A stretch of 64,000 bases of DNA from Morganella morganii (GTDB taxonomy: Bacteria; Pseudomonadota; Gammaproteobacteria; Enterobacterales; Enterobacteriaceae). Below are positions 40,584-50,923 of the stretch, in pieces. Every line of letters begins with the position of its first letter. Position 1 is the stretch's first letter. The stretch is from positions 42,536-106,535 of the forward strand of contig NZ_NRQY01000003.1 of assembly GCF_003996855.1 (NCBI RefSeq), given 5' to 3'. The notes beneath the pieces were generated by a model. It did no database searches. It was not told where the DNA came from and worked only from the letters and a program-made list of their open reading frames with translations. Position numbers and translations under genes: made by a program.

Positions 40584-41543
40584 ATGAGACTTATGAACTA
40601 CAAAAAGAGTATTGGGGTAATCTCGCTGCTCGCATCTGCACTTTTGCTTGGCGGATGCGATATGGCGCTGATGAACCCGAAAGGCACTATCGGTGCTGAG
40701 CAAAAAACACTGATTTTAACCGCCATTGGTCTGATGCTCATTGTGGTTATTCCAGTCATTATCATGGCAATCGTTTTTGCCCTGCGTTACCGGGAAACCA
40801 GAAAAGCAACTTACCGTCCTGACTGGGCGCATTCCAATAAAATTGAGCTGGTCGTCTGGACTGTTCCAATCATTATCATTCTGATCCTGGGTACCATTAC
40901 ATGGAAAACCACCCATGAACTGGACCCGTACAAGCCACTGGTCAGTGACCAGGAGCCGGTAACAATCCAGGTTATCTCAATGGACTGGAAATGGTTATTT
41001 ATCTATCCGGATCAAGGTATTGCTACTGTCAATGAGATCGCATTCCCTGTCGGTGTTCCTGTCAATTTCAAAATCACCTCTGATTCTGTGATGAACTCGT
41101 TTTTCATCCCGCAGTTAGGCGGCCAGATTTATGCGATGGCAGGTATGCAGACCAAACTGCATCTGATTGCTGATGAGCCGGGTGTGTATAAGGGAATTTC
41201 CGCCAGTTACAGCGGTCACGGTTTCTCTGACATGAAATTTACCGCCACCGCCACTCCGACACGCGAAGCCTTTGATGAGTGGGTTGCGAAGGTGAAAGCC
41301 TCACCTGACACACTGAACACTACCGAAGCGTTTAACGCGCTGGCAAAACCGAGTGTGAATAACCCGGTTGTCTATTTCTCAACTGTCAAACCAAACCTGT
41401 TTGTGGATACCATCAACAAATTTGGTCACAGCGGCCACGGTGCCGGAAAGACACAGGAAGGCGAAAGCCATTCAATGATGAACATGAGCGCAGATGAACA
41501 CAGCAGCCATATGCCTGCTGCTCATGCCGGGAATGAGGGGTAA
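40584..41543 (+). CDS. cyoA: Cytochrome bo3 quinol oxidase subunit II
   Basis: The 319-residue lipoprotein subunit has lipobox LGGC with Cys25, two membrane spans ([30 protein letters not shown]) and a periplasmic cupredoxin-like domain lacking CuA ligands, as usual for quinol oxidases ([12 protein letters not shown]). The C-terminal tail is rich in His and Met ([17 protein letters not shown]). Start MRLMNYKKS matches E. coli MRLRKYNKS. cyoB starts four bases after the stop. Confidence 0.97.
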   Translation: MRLMNYKKSIGVISLLASALLLGGCDMALMNPKGTIGAEQKTLILTAIGLMLIVVIPVIIMAIVFALRYRETRKATYRPDWAHSNKIELVVWTVPIIIILILGTITWKTTHELDPYKPLVSDQEPVTIQVISMDWKWLFIYPDQGIATVNEIAFPVGVPVNFKITSDSVMNSFFIPQLGGQIYAMAGMQTKLHLIADEPGVYKGISASYSGHGFSDMKFTATATPTREAFDEWVAKVKASPDTLNTTEAFNALAKPSVNNPVVYFSTVKPNLFVDTINKFGHSGHGAGKTQEGESHSMMNMSADEHSSHMPAAHAGNEG

Positions 41544-41546
41544 AGC

Positions 41547-43538
41547 ATGTTCGGAAAATTAACACTGGATGCCATCCCCCTGCATGAACCTATCGTTGTC
41601 ATTACGGTACTGGGTATCATTCTGGGTGGTGCTGCACTTGTTGGTCTTATCACCTACTTCCGCAAATGGACGTGGCTGTGGACTGAATGGTTAACCACTG
41701 TTGACCATAAAAAAATCGGTATTATGTACATCATCGTTTCGATGGTGATGCTTATCCGTGGTTTTGCTGACGCCATTATGATGCGCGCCCAGCAGGCCCT
41801 TTCGTCTGCCGGTGAAGCCGGATTCCTGCCGCCTGAACACTACGACCAGATCTTTACCGCCCACGGCGTTATTATGATCTTCTTTGTCGCGACACCGTTT
41901 GTTGTCGGTCTGATGAACCTGGTTGTGCCGTTACAGATCGGCGCCCGTGACGTTGCCTTCCCGTTCCTGAACTCCCTGAGCTTCTGGTTCTTTGTGGTCG
42001 GTGTGATACTGGTGAATCTCTCTCTGGGTATCGGGGAATTCGCACAGACCGGCTGGCTGGCCTATCCGCCGCTGTCGGGACTGGAATATAACCCGGGCGT
42101 CGGGGTCGATTACTGGCTGTGGAGCCTTCAGATATCCGGTATCGGTACATTGCTGACCGGGGTGAACTTCTTCGCCACCGTTCTGCGTATGCGCGCACCG
42201 GGCATGTCGATGATGAAAATGCCGGTCTTTACCTGGGCAGCATTCTGCACCAACATCCTGATTATCGCCGCGTTCCCGATTCTGACTGTGACCTTAACCG
42301 ACCTGACCCTTGATCGTTACATGGGCACCCATTTCTTCACCAATGATATGGGCGGCAACATGATGATGTACATCAACCTAGTGTGGGCATGGGGTCACCC
42401 GGAAGTCTATATCCTGGTTCTGCCGGTCTTCGGGGTCTTCTCTGAAGTGACGGCAACATTCTCGAAAAAACGCCTGTTCGGCTATACCTCACTGGTATGG
42501 GCAACCATCGCGATTACCGTACTGTCCTTTATCGTCTGGCTGCACCACTTCTTTACCATGGGGTCGGGCGCGAACGTCAACGCCTTCTTCGGTATCGCCA
42601 CGATGATCATCTCCATTCCGACCGGGGTGAAGATATTCAACTGGCTGTTTACCATGTATCAGGGGCGTATCGAGTTCAAAACCCCGATGCTCTGGACGGT
42701 CGGCTTTATTATCACCTTCTCCGTCGGTGGTATGACCGGGGTTCTGCTGGCAGTACCGGGCGCAAACTTTGTCCTGCATAACAGTCTGTTCCTGATTGCA
42801 CACTTCCATAACGTCATCATCGGTGGTGTGGTCTTCGGGTGCTTCGCCGGTACGGCTTACTGGTTCCCGAAAGCCTTCGGTTTCACCCTGAACGAAAAAT
42901 GGGGTGTCCGTGCATTCTGGTGCTGGTTCATCGGCTTCTTTGTCGCCTTTATGCCGGTTTACGTGCTGGGCTTCATGGGAATGACCCGCCGTATCAGCCA
43001 GAACATTGACCCGACCTTCCACACTATGCTGTTAATCGCAGCCGTCGGCGTGGCTATCATCGGTGTCGGTATTCTGTGCCAGGTCATTCAGTTCTATGTC
43101 AGTATCCGTGACCGCAACCAGAACCGTGATGTCACCGGTGACCCGTGGGGTGGCCGCACACTGGAGTGGGCAACCTCCTCACCTCCGCCGTTCTATAACT
43201 TCGCTGAAGTGCCGGATGTTCAGTCCCGTGATGAATGGTGGGATATGAAAGAAAAAGGCACCGCGCATAAACGTCCTGCAAAATATGAAGAAATTCATAT
43301 GCCGAAAAACACGGCAGCAGGTGTGATTATCGCCGGTTTCAGCCTGATCTTTGGTTTCGCCATGATCTGGCATATCTGGTGGCTCGCGATTGTCGGTTTC
43401 GCCGGCATGATCGTCACCTGGATTGTGAAAAGCTTCGACGAAGATGTGGATTTCTATGTTCCTGTGGCTGAAGTCGAAAAAATCGAAAACGCCCACTATG
43501 AACAACTGAGCAAGGCAGGTGTAGATAATGTCAACTAA
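41547..43538 (+). CDS. cyoB: Cytochrome bo3 quinol oxidase subunit I
   Basis: CyoB, 663 residues as in E. coli, holds the low-spin heme b and the heme o3-CuB centre and pumps protons. About 15 spans; the CuB ligands are in [13 protein letters not shown] and WLHHFFTMG, and heme ligands in [11 protein letters not shown] and IAHFHNVI. It ends overlapping cyoC by eleven bases. Confidence 0.98.
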   Translation: MFGKLTLDAIPLHEPIVVITVLGIILGGAALVGLITYFRKWTWLWTEWLTTVDHKKIGIMYIIVSMVMLIRGFADAIMMRAQQALSSAGEAGFLPPEHYDQIFTAHGVIMIFFVATPFVVGLMNLVVPLQIGARDVAFPFLNSLSFWFFVVGVILVNLSLGIGEFAQTGWLAYPPLSGLEYNPGVGVDYWLWSLQISGIGTLLTGVNFFATVLRMRAPGMSMMKMPVFTWAAFCTNILIIAAFPILTVTLTDLTLDRYMGTHFFTNDMGGNMMMYINLVWAWGHPEVYILVLPVFGVFSEVTATFSKKRLFGYTSLVWATIAITVLSFIVWLHHFFTMGSGANVNAFFGIATMIISIPTGVKIFNWLFTMYQGRIEFKTPMLWTVGFIITFSVGGMTGVLLAVPGANFVLHNSLFLIAHFHNVIIGGVVFGCFAGTAYWFPKAFGFTLNEKWGVRAFWCWFIGFFVAFMPVYVLGFMGMTRRISQNIDPTFHTMLLIAAVGVAIIGVGILCQVIQFYVSIRDRNQNRDVTGDPWGGRTLEWATSSPPPFYNFAEVPDVQSRDEWWDMKEKGTAHKRPAKYEEIHMPKNTAAGVIIAGFSLIFGFAMIWHIWWLAIVGFAGMIVTWIVKSFDEDVDFYVPVAEVEKIENAHYEQLSKAGVDNVN

Positions 43539-44142
43539 TACCCTGACTCAACATAATAACGCCCATGATAATCATGGGCATCACGATGCAGGTGCGACCA
43601 AGGTCTTCGGATTCTGGGTCTACCTGATGAGTGACCTGATTTTGTTTGCAAGTCTGTTCGCCATTTATGTAGTGCTGAAAGACGGCACCGCAGGCGGGCC
43701 GACCGGCAAAGAAATCTTTAATTTACAGTTTGTGCTGGTGGAAACCTTCCTGCTGTTATTCAGCAGTATCACCTACGGCTTTGCCATGCTGGCAATGAAC
43801 CGCAATCAGGTGAGTCAGGTTAATCTGTGGTTATTTGTGACATTCCTGTTCGGCCTCGGCTTCGTGGCGATGGAAATTTACGAATTCCATGAATTAATCA
43901 GCGAAGGTTACGGCCCGGATCGCAGCGGCTTCCTGTCCGGTTTCTTCACTCTCGTGGCAACACACGGTCTGCACGTCACCGCCGGTCTTATCTGGATCAT
44001 CATCATGATCATCCAGACCAGCCGCCGCGACCTGACCGAGGTGAATAAAACCCGTCTGAACTGCTTAAGCCTGTTCTGGCACTTCCTGGACGTGGTCTGG
44101 ATTTGTGTGTTCACCGTTGTTTATCTGTTGGGGGCACTGTAA
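43528..44142 (+). CDS. cyoC: Cytochrome bo3 quinol oxidase subunit III
   Basis: A 204-residue, five-span subunit III of heme-copper oxidases (E. coli 204) with a His-rich N-terminus ([14 protein letters not shown]) and [13 protein letters not shown] near the C-terminus. It overlaps cyoB at its start and shares one base with cyoD (TAATG), implying coupled translation. Confidence 0.97.
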   Translation: MSTNTLTQHNNAHDNHGHHDAGATKVFGFWVYLMSDLILFASLFAIYVVLKDGTAGGPTGKEIFNLQFVLVETFLLLFSSITYGFAMLAMNRNQVSQVNLWLFVTFLFGLGFVAMEIYEFHELISEGYGPDRSGFLSGFFTLVATHGLHVTAGLIWIIIMIIQTSRRDLTEVNKTRLNCLSLFWHFLDVVWICVFTVVYLLGAL

Positions 44143-44474
44143 TGAGTCATTCAAATACAGCCGGTACCGGGGCAAGCCACGGTAGTGTGAAAACCTATCT
44201 GATCGGCTTTGTGTTGTCGGTCATTCTGACAGTCATCCCGTTTTATATGGTGATTGAGGGAACTGCCTCAACATCTGTTCTGCTGGCGACTGTTGTGATT
44301 ACTGCCGTTGTTCAGATTCTTGTTCACCTGGCGTGCTTCCTGCACATGAATACCGCGTCTGAAGAGCGCTGGAACCTGATTGCGTTCCTGTTCACGCTCC
44401 TCATTATCGGTATCGTGGTCGTGGGCTCACTGTGGATTATGTACAACCTGAACATCAATATGATGGTTGATTAA
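44142..44474 (+). CDS. cyoD: Cytochrome bo3 quinol oxidase subunit IV
   Basis: A 110-residue three-span subunit IV ([28 protein letters not shown]), which assists assembly of the CuB site in E. coli. The start ATG overlaps the cyoC stop by one base; an upstream start inside cyoC was rejected. Confidence 0.97.
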   Translation: MSHSNTAGTGASHGSVKTYLIGFVLSVILTVIPFYMVIEGTASTSVLLATVVITAVVQILVHLACFLHMNTASEERWNLIAFLFTLLIIGIVVVGSLWIMYNLNINMMVD

Positions 44475-44485
44475 GAGTTGCCGAT

Positions 44486-45370
44486 ATGATGAAGCAATAC
44501 CTGCAAGTGACCAAACCGGGAATTATTTTCGGAAATTTAATTTCTGTGGTCGGGGGATTCCTGCTCGCCTCCAAAGGCGATATTGATTACCCCCTGTTCA
44601 TTGCGACATTGCTCGGTGTCTCGCTGGTCGTGGCCTCCGGTTGTGTTTTTAACAATTACATCGACCGCGACATCGACTCCGTCATGGAACGCACGAAAAA
44701 CCGCCCTCTGGTAAGAGGGCTTATTGACCCGAAAATCAGTCTGGTGTATGCCTCTGTGCTGGGTATTGCCGGCATGGTGCTGCTGTTAGTGGCAGCCAAT
44801 GTGGTGGCAATGCTGATTGCTGTTGCCGGCTTTGTGGTTTATGTCGGGGTCTACAGCCTCTACATGAAACGCAAATCGGTCTACGGCACACTGGTAGGCA
44901 GCCTGTCCGGTGCCGCGCCGCCGGTTATCGGCTACTGCGCGGTGACCGGCCAGTTTGATACCGGTGCACTGATCCTGCTGTTAATCTTCAGTTTATGGCA
45001 GATGCCGCACTCCTACGCGATTGCCATCTTCCGTTTCAAAGATTACCAGGCGGCCAATATCCCCGTACTGCCGGTGATTAAAGGTATTTCTGTGGCGAAA
45101 AACCACATTATCCTGTACATCATCGCCTTTATGTTTGCCACGCTGATGCTCGCCATCAGCGGGTATGCGGGATATAAATACCTGATTGTCGCTGCGGCAG
45201 TCAGTGTCTGGTGGCTGGGCATGGCGTTATCGGGCTATAAAACAACAAATGATCGTGTCTGGGCGCGTAAGTTGTTCGTGTTCTCCATTGTCGCTATCAC
45301 GTCACTCAGTGTGATGATGTCTGTTGACCCGAGTGTCTCCGGTGATGTTCTGCTGGCCTACAGTCGTTAA
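44486..45370 (+). CDS. cyoE: Heme O synthase (protoheme IX farnesyltransferase)
   Basis: CyoE adds a farnesyl group to heme B to make heme O for the oxidase. The 294-residue UbiA-family membrane enzyme (E. coli 296) has the prenyl-diphosphate site [15 protein letters not shown] and [13 protein letters not shown]. It is last in the operon and ends before a strong terminator. Its farnesyl donor is made by IspA, encoded near 53 kb. Confidence 0.97.
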   Translation: MMKQYLQVTKPGIIFGNLISVVGGFLLASKGDIDYPLFIATLLGVSLVVASGCVFNNYIDRDIDSVMERTKNRPLVRGLIDPKISLVYASVLGIAGMVLLLVAANVVAMLIAVAGFVVYVGVYSLYMKRKSVYGTLVGSLSGAAPPVIGYCAVTGQFDTGALILLLIFSLWQMPHSYAIAIFRFKDYQAANIPVLPVIKGISVAKNHIILYIIAFMFATLMLAISGYAGYKYLIVAAAVSVWWLGMALSGYKTTNDRVWARKLFVFSIVAITSLSVMMSVDPSVSGDVLLAYSR

Positions 45371-45390
45371 CACACACTTTCTGTAATAAC

Positions 45391-45420
45391 AAAATGGCAG
45401 GGCTTCCCTGCCATTTTGTG
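45391..45420 (+). terminator. Terminator of cyoABCDE
   Basis: A 12-bp perfect stem AAAATGGCAGGG (45391-45402) and complement (45406-45417), loop CTT, T-rich end. Confidence 0.92.
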
Positions 45421-45478
45421 TTTAGTAAAAACCACAAATCTCATTAGAATGTGGTGTCTGTCTTTTTGAGGTTATCCC

Positions 45479-46840
45479 ATGAACGATAATAAAATGACCC
45501 CGGTTGAGCGTCGCGCGACCTGGGGCTTAGGCTCGGTATTTTCTCTGCGCATGCTCGGCATGTTCATGGTATTACCCGTTATCACCACATTCGGACTCGA
45601 TTTTAAAGACGCCACCAGCACCCTGATAGGTTTTGCCATTGGCGTCTACGGCCTGACACAGGCTATCTTTCAGATCCCCTTCGGCCTGCTTTCTGACAAA
45701 ATCGGCCGTAAACCGCTGATTGTCGGCGGGCTGATTATCTTTATGGCGGGCAGTATTGTTGCCGCGCTCAGTCACTCTATTTACGGCGTGATTGCCGGAC
45801 GGGCTCTCCAGGGCGCCGGCGCGATCTCCGCCGCGGTTATGGCGCTGCTTTCAGATACCACGCGGGAACAAAACCGCACCAAAGCGATGGCGTTTATCGG
45901 GATCAGCATCGGGATCACCTTTGCCGTTGCTTTGGTGCTCGGCCCGGTACTGGCAGATATCGTCGGCCTGTCCGGCCTGTTCTGGGGCATTGCGCTGCTC
46001 GCTTTTCTGGGGATCCTCGTCACCCTGTATGTCGTGCCGGACAACAAAGAACACCGGCAGAACCGGGAAACTGCTGTCGTAAAAGGTGCGATTAAACAGG
46101 TGCTGATGGATAAGCAGCTCGCACGGCTGAATTTCGGTATCCTCGCCCTGCACACCCTGCTGATGGCCACCTTTGTCGCACTTCCTCTGGTGATGAGTGA
46201 TGCCGGGCTGGCGCGGGAGTCCCACTGGAAAGCGTATCTGTACACGATGCTGGTAGCCTTTGTTTCTGTGCTGCCGTTTATTATTTATGCGGAAAAATAC
46301 CGCAAAATGAAGCAGGTTTTTGTCAGTTGCGTGGTCATGATGGCGCTGGCGGAAATATTGTTTCTGCTGGCAGGCAAAAACCTGTGGCTGCTTTACGGCG
46401 GATTACAGATTTTCTTTATCGCCTTCAATGTAATGGAAGCTATTCTGCCGTCACTGATCAGCAAAGAAGCCCCGGCCGGCTATAAAGGAACAGCCATGGG
46501 GATCTACTCCACCAGCCAGTTTATCGGCGTGGCACTGGGCGGCAGTCTCGGCGGCCTGCTCTACAGCATTAATGGCGCAATCGCGGTTTTCGGCGGAGGA
46601 CTGGTTCTGACACTTATCTGGCTGGCTGTCAGTCTGACACTGCGTCAGCCGCCGTATGTCAGCAGTCTGCGTCTGGAATTGCCGGAAAATGACGTGAATC
46701 ATCCTGATATTGCCGCGAAATTACGCGAGCAACCGGGTGTGCGTGATGTGGTGATTATTGCGCAGGAGCGGGCGGTGTATGTGAAAACAGATACCAAACT
46801 GTCAAACCGCAAACAACTCGAGGCGGTTTTACAGGGCTGA
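45479..46840 (+). CDS. yajR: Major-facilitator transporter YajR
   Basis: A 453-residue transporter (E. coli 454) with 12 spans and the MFS motif GLLSDKIGRKPLIV between spans 2 and 3, followed by a C-terminal ferredoxin-like YAM domain from about residue 388 (DVNHPDIAAKLREQPGVRDV). Substrate unknown; a proton-driven drug efflux role has been suggested for the family. It is convergent with yajQ. Confidence 0.95.
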   Translation: MNDNKMTPVERRATWGLGSVFSLRMLGMFMVLPVITTFGLDFKDATSTLIGFAIGVYGLTQAIFQIPFGLLSDKIGRKPLIVGGLIIFMAGSIVAALSHSIYGVIAGRALQGAGAISAAVMALLSDTTREQNRTKAMAFIGISIGITFAVALVLGPVLADIVGLSGLFWGIALLAFLGILVTLYVVPDNKEHRQNRETAVVKGAIKQVLMDKQLARLNFGILALHTLLMATFVALPLVMSDAGLARESHWKAYLYTMLVAFVSVLPFIIYAEKYRKMKQVFVSCVVMMALAEILFLLAGKNLWLLYGGLQIFFIAFNVMEAILPSLISKEAPAGYKGTAMGIYSTSQFIGVALGGSLGGLLYSINGAIAVFGGGLVLTLIWLAVSLTLRQPPYVSSLRLELPENDVNHPDIAAKLREQPGVRDVVIIAQERAVYVKTDTKLSNRKQLEAVLQG

Positions 46841-46883
46841 ACAGGAACCGGCAACCGTGCTGATGCGGATTGCCGGATAACAC

Positions 46884-47375
46884 TCAGTCGCGGAAGTTTT
46901 TGAACTGGAAAGGCTGCCCCAGTTTCCCTTCACGTACCAGCGCCATAACAGACTGTAAATCATCACGGGATTTACCGGTCACACGGACCTCTTCTCCCTG
47001 AATCTGTGTCTGCACTTTCAGTTTGCTGTCTTTGATCAGCTTGACGATTTTTTTCGCCAGCGCGCTGTCGATCCCCTGTAGCAGGGTTGCTTCAACACTG
47101 TACAGCTTGCCGCTGTGAACAATCTCATCCGGCACGGTCAGAGACGCGCCGTCGATTCCGCGTTTAGCCAGCTTTTCCCGCATAATATCAACCAGCTGAT
47201 TGACCTGGAAATCAGATTCACTGGTCATTTTAACACTGTTATTTTTCTCATTGAGCTCAATCGTGGCGGTAATGTTGCGGAAATCCCAGCGACTGGTCAC
47301 TTCACGCTGTGCGTTTTCCACCGCATTGCGTACTTCATGTAATTCAACTTCAGAAACAATATCAAATGATGGCAT
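46884..47375 (-). CDS. yajQ: YajQ-family nucleotide-binding protein
   Basis: A 163-residue protein (same as E. coli) with two ferredoxin-like halves and the start [15 protein letters not shown]. Family members bind cyclic di-GMP in some plant and animal pathogens and nucleic acid in vitro. GGGAGG precedes the ATG at eight bases. Divergent from panE. Confidence 0.95.
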   Translation of the reverse strand: MPSFDIVSEVELHEVRNAVENAQREVTSRWDFRNITATIELNEKNNSVKMTSESDFQVNQLVDIMREKLAKRGIDGASLTVPDEIVHSGKLYSVEATLLQGIDSALAKKIVKLIKDSKLKVQTQIQGEEVRVTGKSRDDLQSVMALVREGKLGQPFQFKNFRD

Positions 47376-47534
47376 CGGAAGACCTCCCTATATTCAACTG
47401 ACCGGCATGATACCGGGTTTATCTGACCAACAAAAGCACTATATTTCCCGCTATAATTTACTAAGGTGCAAACAGCCAAAAAGTGGTACTATTCAGTGAT
47501 ATTGCTCACATCTTTTTCGCTGTCCGGAGTCCTT

Positions 47535-48437
47535 ATGAAAATAACAGTACTGGGTTGCGGCGCAATCGGGAAACTCTGGCTCGCTGCACTGTCAGGCAGT
47601 CATGAGGTGCAGGGATGGATGCGAATTCCCGAGCCTTACCTGAATGTGAATATTGATTCTCTGAACGGAGAGCCGTTTTACGGGCAATTTACCACAAACG
47701 ATCCGGAATTCCTTGCGCAAACCGAATTATTACTGGTTTGCCTGAAAGCCTGGCAAACCTCCGAAGCTGTAAATCAGTTGCTGCCGCAGATACCGGAATC
47801 CTGCCCGGTGTTACTGCTGCATAACGGCATGGGTGTGGCGCGTGAATTGTCCCGCTGTCCGAACCCGCTGCTGACCGGCATCACCTCCCACAGTGCCTTT
47901 GAAGAAAACGGCCTGCTGCATCACAGCCGTCGCGGGCTGACTCACATCGGCCCGGTGAATGAGCGCGCCCGCCATTATGGTCATCTGGCGGATATTCTGC
48001 ACGACGCCCTGCCGGATGTGGCTTGGCATGATGAAATTGATGCTGCCTGCTGGCAAAAACTGGCCGTGAACTGCGTGATCTCCCCGCTGACCGTTATCTA
48101 CGACTGCAAAAACGGCGAACTGATGGCGCATCTGCCGCAAATCCGGGTACTGTGTGATGAAGTTGCGGAAGTGATGCTGCGCGAAGGTATCCACACTGAT
48201 GGTGATGATATCTATGAATACATTCTTCATGTGATTGAAAAAACCGCCGATCACAGCTCATCCATGCGCCGGGATATTCTTTACGGCCGTTATACCGAAA
48301 TTGATTACATCACCGGCTATCTTCTGCAATGCGCCCGCTATCACGGGATTTTGCTGCCGGAACATATTCACGTTTACAGCCTCGTTAAACAAAAAGAGGA
48401 ACAAAATGCCCCCTTCAGTTCTCATTTGTCTCGCTGA
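47535..48437 (+). CDS. panE: 2-dehydropantoate 2-reductase
   Basis: PanE reduces ketopantoate to pantoate with NADPH for coenzyme A synthesis. The 300-residue product has the nucleotide fold GCGAIG at residues 7-12, LLHNGMG, and the catalytic lysine in CWQKLAVNCVI. ATG follows GGAG. Its last 32 bases overlap yajL in another frame. Confidence 0.96.
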   Translation: MKITVLGCGAIGKLWLAALSGSHEVQGWMRIPEPYLNVNIDSLNGEPFYGQFTTNDPEFLAQTELLLVCLKAWQTSEAVNQLLPQIPESCPVLLLHNGMGVARELSRCPNPLLTGITSHSAFEENGLLHHSRRGLTHIGPVNERARHYGHLADILHDALPDVAWHDEIDAACWQKLAVNCVISPLTVIYDCKNGELMAHLPQIRVLCDEVAEVMLREGIHTDGDDIYEYILHVIEKTADHSSSMRRDILYGRYTEIDYITGYLLQCARYHGILLPEHIHVYSLVKQKEEQNAPFSSHLSR

Positions 48438-49023
48438 CGGCTGCGAAGAAACCGAAACCGTCACCACTGCGGATCTGCTGGTTCGCGCCGGTGTGACGGT
48501 CACACTCGCCAGCGCCAATGATGACGGCAGTTGCCTGGTCACCGGTTCACGCGGAATCCAGATTATGGCCGACGTGCCGCTGGTACGGGTGGCGGATACC
48601 CCGTTTGACGCCATTGTGCTGCCGGGCGGCCTGAAAGGTGCGGAAAACCTGCGTGACAGCCCGCTGGTGATTGAAAAAATCCGCCGCATGCATTGTGACG
48701 GGCACATTGTCGCCGCTATCTGTGCGGCACCGTCTGTTATCCTGGTGACGCACAATCTGTTTCCGCTCGGCAATATGGCCGGCTATCCTGCGCTGGAAGA
48801 TAAAATACCAGCGAAACAGTGGGTTAATCAGCGGGTTTATTTTGATGAACGCGTTAATCTGCTGACCAGTCAGGGCCCGGCCACCGCTATCGATTTTGCC
48901 CTGCGCCTGACAGAGCGCCTGTGCGGACAGGAAACTGCCGCGAAAGTGGCGGCTGAATTAGTGCTGCCGCCGGGGATATGGGATTATCAGGACACCCCTT
49001 ACCGCACTCTGGCGGATAACTGA
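48406..49023 (+). CDS. yajL: DJ-1/PfpI-family protein YajL
   Basis: A 205-residue DJ-1 family protein (E. coli YajL 196) linked to oxidative and carbonyl stress protection; reported deglycase activity is debated. Reactive Cys106 in AICAAPS and Glu15 in CEETE are in place. The start MPPSVLICL follows GAGGA within the end of panE; a long upstream extension in the same frame has no homology. Confidence 0.94.
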   Translation: MPPSVLICLADGCEETETVTTADLLVRAGVTVTLASANDDGSCLVTGSRGIQIMADVPLVRVADTPFDAIVLPGGLKGAENLRDSPLVIEKIRRMHCDGHIVAAICAAPSVILVTHNLFPLGNMAGYPALEDKIPAKQWVNQRVYFDERVNLLTSQGPATAIDFALRLTERLCGQETAAKVAAELVLPPGIWDYQDTPYRTLADN

Positions 49024-49025
49024 TA

Positions 49026-49060
49026 AAAAACGCCCGGCTCTCTGTGATACCGGGCGCTTT
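49026..49060. terminator. Bidirectional terminator between yajL and the DUF4153 gene
   Basis: Stem CGCCCGG/CCGGGCG (49031-49037, 49050-49056), flanked by A6 on the left and CTTT on the right. Confidence 0.8.
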
Positions 49061-49065
49061 CATAT

Positions 49066-50778
49066 TCACTGCACTTGTGGTTCCGGCGTCACCATCATCC
49101 AGACTTTTGGTTTCAGTGAGTAATGCCCCGCCTTCAGTGCCGCCCAGGCCGCCTGCTGCTCCCCTTCAGATGCATACTGAATATCCTGATAATCTCTCTC
49201 TGTCCAGACCCGTTTATCCGGCTCCCCCTCCGTGACTTCCGTGGTTTGCTGCCAGATCTGACAATAAAGTGATGTATTGGAGTAACCGCTAATGCAGACC
49301 ACGGCATCATCCTGTCCGTCCCCGTCCGCATCCGCCATAAATCCGAGACACTCCCCGTTCGCGGAGGATTCCGTACAAAACCAGCTGCGTGTAACATCAG
49401 GTTTCCCCGCCCACCAGGACTCCGGTAGTTCAGGACTGCCCTGCACAGGGAGCAGCACGTCACGCAGTGTCCGGGTGTTATCCCGGTCATAAGGAGATTG
49501 TGTCAGTGCTTTGCGGTGTTCCGGATTTTCATTCAGCACCGCAAGTGCCGCCTCTCCCCGCTTACCCAGACCTTCCAGGGTATAGCGGATATCCGACGTT
49601 ACTTTGATTTTGCCCTTTTCAATACCTGCCAGAACACTGTTTGCGGTGATCTGTTTAAAATCCGCCAGCGGGCTGCTGATTATCAGAATAACCGCCATCA
49701 GTACTAATAAACCGCCTTTATTAACCGGCCCGAGCAATATCGCCCATCCGCTGCGTTTCCATAACAGTGCCACGCTGTACGCCAGCACAACCACCGCCAG
49801 AAACAGTGCGATACTGAATCCGTATAAGCGATCCATACTCCAGCTGTATTGATTAACACGCACCAGAATGCCGTAAACCGACGACAGCGAAAAGACGTTC
49901 AGTAACAGTACACCGGCCAGCACCAGCCCGTTAAGCCAGGAACGAAAACGCGGAACACACGCATTGCCGTATACCAGATTCAGCAGAATGATATTCAGCA
50001 CGACAAACCAAATCATGGTGAATGAGCCCAGCCCGCTGACACGAACACCGGTCACTAGGGATAACAACAATCCGCCGGCGGCAATCACACCGATAACCGT
50101 CAGCAGCGGTAACAACACCCGTGCCACATAACCGGCAATCTTTCCGGTACTGAAGGAAAATACTGACTGAACAAATACCAGGCTGATATTAAACCCGAGA
50201 CAAAAACTCACCCAGTAATACAGAGAGTCATCCAGCCACCCGCTGAGGAACTCCAGGTTCACAATCCGGAACAGATAGACCGCCAGATGCAGCATGCCCA
50301 TCACCAGGAGGCCGATAAGCCCGGCCAGAGCGCCCAGAACGGTATTTCTGACATACTGTTCCGTCAGCAGCGCATAATCCGGATTCCACGCACCGGACGA
50401 CTGCCGCTGCTGCAACCACGGCAGAATCAGCCAGAACAAAAATGTCAGCAGGGGAAACAGAGAGGAAAGCTCACGTGAGCTGCCTGCCGTCGCCTCATTC
50501 AGATACCAGAAATTCATCCAGACACAGATAACTGCCGTCAGCACCAGCCCGATCCAGAGAGCCGCGGAGGAAAACCGGTTAATCAGATAACTGAATACCG
50601 TCGGCACAAACACAGCCAGCAGCATCGGCAACCAGACCAGTGAACCCGGCATCTGCCATGAATTGCGGATAAGGTAATCGGATGTTGCATTCAGTGTAAG
50701 CCCCTGAAGGAGCGCCACCACAATAACAATAAAATAGACAAAACGGCTTGCCGGTACCGGAACCGCACTGTTTTTCAT
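49066..50778 (-). CDS. DUF4153-type polytopic membrane protein
   Basis: The 570-residue product has about 11 predicted membrane spans in residues 15-380 and a soluble C-terminal domain of about 190 residues. It resembles DUF4153 proteins; no function is known. The C-terminal domain contains DADGDGQDD at residues 483-491, an acidic loop like those of EF-hand or dockerin calcium sites, near Cys residues in SWFCTESSANGECLGF and VVCISGYSNTSLYCQIW that could form disulfides. E. coli lacks a gene here between yajL and thiI. Topology (tail in periplasm or cytoplasm) is not clear. Confidence 0.75.
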   Translation of the reverse strand: MKNSAVPVPASRFVYFIVIVVALLQGLTLNATSDYLIRNSWQMPGSLVWLPMLLAVFVPTVFSYLINRFSSAALWIGLVLTAVICVWMNFWYLNEATAGSSRELSSLFPLLTFLFWLILPWLQQRQSSGAWNPDYALLTEQYVRNTVLGALAGLIGLLVMGMLHLAVYLFRIVNLEFLSGWLDDSLYYWVSFCLGFNISLVFVQSVFSFSTGKIAGYVARVLLPLLTVIGVIAAGGLLLSLVTGVRVSGLGSFTMIWFVVLNIILLNLVYGNACVPRFRSWLNGLVLAGVLLLNVFSLSSVYGILVRVNQYSWSMDRLYGFSIALFLAVVVLAYSVALLWKRSGWAILLGPVNKGGLLVLMAVILIISSPLADFKQITANSVLAGIEKGKIKVTSDIRYTLEGLGKRGEAALAVLNENPEHRKALTQSPYDRDNTRTLRDVLLPVQGSPELPESWWAGKPDVTRSWFCTESSANGECLGFMADADGDGQDDAVVCISGYSNTSLYCQIWQQTTEVTEGEPDKRVWTERDYQDIQYASEGEQQAAWAALKAGHYSLKPKVWMMVTPEPQVQ

Positions 50779-50864
50779 TCTGAAACCTCGTCAGTAATGT
50801 ATGTTGCTGCCGGACAGCATATTACCCGGGCTGACATAACGATATCCCTTAAACTCTGAAAAAA

Positions 50865-50900
50865 AACAATAAAAAACCCCGTCTCCTCAGAGGCGGGGTT
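50865..50900 (-). terminator. Terminator of thiI
   Basis: Stem AACCCCG/CGGGGTT (50875-50881, 50894-50900) with further internal pairing; minus-strand T6 followed by ATTGT7. Confidence 0.88.
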
Positions 50901-50923
50901 CGAAAATAAATGACAACTGCTGC

